Shown here: piece after piece, positions 62,199-64,000 of the stretch | Layout of the letters: each line of letters begins with the position of its first letter | Numbering within the stretch: position 1 is the stretch's first letter | Assembly (NCBI GenBank): GCA_014695175.1 | Contig: JACJNV010000108.1 | Coordinates: 1 to 64,000, forward strand | Reading direction: 5' to 3' | Source of the DNA: Microcoleus sp. FACHB-DQ6 | GTDB taxonomy: Bacteria; Cyanobacteriota; Cyanobacteriia; Cyanobacteriales; Microcoleaceae | Length of the DNA stretch: 64,000 nt | Translations under genes and position numbers: made by a program | The notes under the pieces: generated by a model | Seen by the model: only the letters and a program-made list of their open reading frames with translations | Told to the model about the DNA's origin: nothing | The model's database searches: none

Positions 62199-63515
62199 AT
62201 GAAATCTTTTTCTACCGAAAATTACGTTAGCACACAAGAATTAGAAAGTATTGTCGGCAAGGCTGGGATCAGTCTGCGGCAGTACACAGAGGTATTTTGG
62301 CAAGAACGGGTAGAAAAAGCAGTGGCCCCCGACACGAAAATAGATTGTACCGTTTACCCGAATACTCAGGAAGAACTGGCGGCTGTCATTGCTTGGGCTG
62401 GGCAAAATCGCTGTGCAGTCTTGCCTTGTGGCAGTGGCAGCAAACTTGATTGGGGCGGTTTAGTCAAGGGAGTCAAAATTGCCGTGAGCACCGCGCGTCT
62501 GAACCGACTTGTAGAACACGCTGTGGGCGATTTAACCGTGACTGCGGAAGCGGGAATGAAGTTTGCGGATTTGCAGGAAAATTTAGCGGCATCAGGTCAA
62601 TTTTTGCCGATCGATCCGGCGTATCCGCAACAGGCAACTTTGGGCGGCATTGTCGCTACTGCTGATGCGGGTTCCTTGCGGCATCGCTATCGCGGGGTTC
62701 GCGATTTGCTGTTGGGAATTACCTTTGTGCGATCGGACGGTAAAATTGCGGTAGCCGGAGGTCGAGTTGTTAAAAATGTCGCCGGTTACGACTTGATGAA
62801 ACTGTTTACTGGTGCTTACGGCACATTGGGCGTCATAAGTCAAGTAACTTTCCGAGTTTATCCGCTGCCAGAATCATCGGGAACCGTAGTGCTGACAGGG
62901 GAAATTAATGCTTTGTCCCAAACGGCTCAAATCTTATTATCCTCTGCTTTGACTCCGACAGCCGTTGATTTGCTGTCACCTGAATTAGTCGCAAAATTAG
63001 GCTTAGGAAAGGACACGGGATTAATCGTCAGATTTCAAAGTATCGCAGAAAGTGTTAAACAACAATCAGCCCGCTTGCTGGAAGTTGGCGAAAAGTTGGG
63101 TTTGCAAGGCACTAGCTGCTGCGAAAATGATGAGCATCAGTTATGGCAAAGATTGCCAGAAACAATGTGGGATTCTGCCACAAAGTCGGCAATTATTTGC
63201 AAAATAGGAATCCGACCGTCGGAAGCTGTAACGGCCATTAACGAATTGCCGGTACAGGACGCTTTGATTCATGCAGGCAGCGGTTTGGGGGTTTTGCGGT
63301 TTGAGAATGCGACTGCGGACACGGTGTTGCAGGTACGCAGAGGGTGCGAAGCCAAAGGCGGTTTTCTGACTGTTTTAGCAGCGCCGGCCGACATCAAGCA
63401 ACAGTTAGATGTTTGGGGCTATAATGGAAGTGCGATCGATTTAATGCGCCGGATTAAACAGCAGTTTGACCCGGAAAATATTTTGAGTCCACATCGTTTT
63501 ATAAGCGGTATTTAG
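62199..63515 (+). CDS. glcE: Glycolate dehydrogenase FAD-binding subunit GlcE
   Basis: The protein has 438 residues from ATG 62199; the earlier open codons are poor. It has an FAD-binding-4 domain (VLPCGSGSKLDWGG, QATLGGIVATADAGSLRHRY) and a C-terminal FAD-linked oxidase cap (LIHAGSGLGVLRFENA). It works with GlcD and the iron-sulphur GlcF to oxidise glycolate to glyoxylate in photorespiration. glcF begins 293 bases downstream. Confidence 0.92.
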   Translation: MKSFSTENYVSTQELESIVGKAGISLRQYTEVFWQERVEKAVAPDTKIDCTVYPNTQEELAAVIAWAGQNRCAVLPCGSGSKLDWGGLVKGVKIAVSTARLNRLVEHAVGDLTVTAEAGMKFADLQENLAASGQFLPIDPAYPQQATLGGIVATADAGSLRHRYRGVRDLLLGITFVRSDGKIAVAGGRVVKNVAGYDLMKLFTGAYGTLGVISQVTFRVYPLPESSGTVVLTGEINALSQTAQILLSSALTPTAVDLLSPELVAKLGLGKDTGLIVRFQSIAESVKQQSARLLEVGEKLGLQGTSCCENDEHQLWQRLPETMWDSATKSAIICKIGIRPSEAVTAINELPVQDALIHAGSGLGVLRFENATADTVLQVRRGCEAKGGFLTVLAAPADIKQQLDVWGYNGSAIDLMRRIKQQFDPENILSPHRFISGI

Positions 63516-63589
63516 TTTAAAGTTTGTAGTAAGGAGTTCAGTTTTTATTGAATCCCGGCCTAAATCATTAGACCTCTGGAATAATTATT

Positions 63590-63625
63590 GTGGAACAGGC
63601 ATCCTGCCTGTTCAATACTGGCTTT
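63590..63625. repeat. GGAACAGGCATCCTGCCTGTTC hairpin repeat
   Basis: It is the palindromic AACAGGCAT/ATGCCTGTT-type module between glcE and glcF. Related copies occur at 24464, 28565, 44760, 52760 and 55040. Confidence 0.7.
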
Positions 63626-63808
63626 TCGGGAGATGTCTATTTGTGAATTAGATTTGTTTTTAACGAACCGCGAAGGCGCGAAGAGCGCGAAGGAAGAGAA
63701 AAGAAGAGAAAAGAAGAGAAGTTTTTGTTTGCTTGATGGATTGAGGCTGGCAATTTGAAAGGACTAAAGTCCTTACTACGAACCAAAACAATTAGGTAAT
63801 ATATTATT

Positions 63809-64000
63809 ATGCAAACTTCAGAAAAATCTCAAGTTCCCAGCGACGATTTAAGACCTGCCAAAGAAAGCAATTTTCTAGCACAAAATCCCCACTTAGAAAC
63901 CCTCGAACTTCCCGGTTTCGATGCCAAGAACCCGCCAGACCCGAAATTAATCGATACTTGCGTACATTGCGGCTTTTGTTTGTCAACTTGTCCGAGTTAC
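63809..64000 (+). CDS. glcF: Glycolate dehydrogenase iron-sulphur subunit GlcF, N-terminal part (cut by window edge)
   Basis: ATG 63809 opens a frame that runs off the window after 64 codons. It has GFDAKNPPDPKLIDTCVHCG and then FCLSTCPSY, a CxxCxxCxxxCP [4Fe-4S] motif with Cys52, Cys55, Cys58 and Cys62. This is the expected GlcF N-terminus. The rest is outside the window. It works with GlcE. Confidence 0.85.
   Translation, partial: MQTSEKSQVPSDDLRPAKESNFLAQNPHLETLELPGFDAKNPPDPKLIDTCVHCGFCLSTCPSY

Noticed and set aside
1-64000. tRNA, rRNA and tmRNA genes
   Set aside because: I looked for T-loop GGTTCGAATCC-type motifs and cloverleaf pairs by eye and saw none that formed a full structure; a proper scan was not possible.

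Overview
The window is a piece of a filamentous, Oscillatoriales-type cyanobacterial chromosome, probably Microcoleus/Oscillatoria-like. Evidence for this: very frequent GCGATCGC (HIP1) octamers; cyanobacterial families such as NblB-like HEAT protein, DUF3110, DUF1997, GUN4, a KaiC paralogue and glycolate dehydrogenase GlcE/GlcF; and many short intergenic repeats (heptamer AATCTAA runs, GGAAGAA polypurine runs, hairpin repeats, MITE-like elements). I saw no rRNA, tRNA or CRISPR array. The species call is inference.

Layout. 1-8.9 kb: edge of an IS630-type transposase, an epoxide-hydrolase-like protein, DacB-type peptidase, thioredoxin-like ferredoxin, CBS protein, NblB-like protein, a secreted CAP-RTX protein, a small P-loop kinase-like protein, MurQ and DUF3110. 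A relic of a second murQ lies at about 5.1 kb. 9.3-17.6 kb: a 2325-residue TamB-like protein followed by a clostripain-like protease. 17.7-22.9 kb: accessory genes, namely a Rpn-family nuclease, DUF2243, a candidate toxin with a wHTH-HicB antitoxin, and a caspase-GUN4 protease with a small partner resembling the Pepco domain. 23.2-36.9 kb: mostly housekeeping (IspG, carboxyl-terminal protease, copper-type P1B ATPase, Tmk, HolB, MsrA, metallophosphoesterase, RppA-like regulator, GST, HisG). 37-41 kb: two signalling genes (REC-adenylate cyclase and a hybrid histidine kinase). 41.9-50.7 kb: DUF1997, a TnpB-only IS605-type element, an NmrA-like reductase, a membrane-anchored lysozyme-like protein, several small cyanobacterial hypotheticals, an SGNH hydrolase and a broken mlaE. 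50.9-57.8 kb: patatin phospholipase, MtnB and MtnX (methionine salvage), a Crp-family regulator, a DALR-domain protein and an MFS transporter. 57.8-64 kb: a decayed locus, then a response regulator / histidine kinase pair next to a two-domain KaiC paralogue, then glcE and the start of glcF.

Two themes stand out. First, short repeats of intergenic type have entered coding genes in frame at least four times: twice in the P1B ATPase, once in the DALR-domain gene as a MITE-like element with inverted ends, and as heptamer tracts in tamB. Second, the 20-23 kb accessory segment holds a plausible conflict or cell-death module (Pepco-like protein plus caspase-GUN4) beside a candidate toxin-antitoxin pair. 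The GUN4 end of the caspase gene was changed by a visible 53-bp frameshifting tandem duplication, and the ancestral C-terminus can still be read in another frame.
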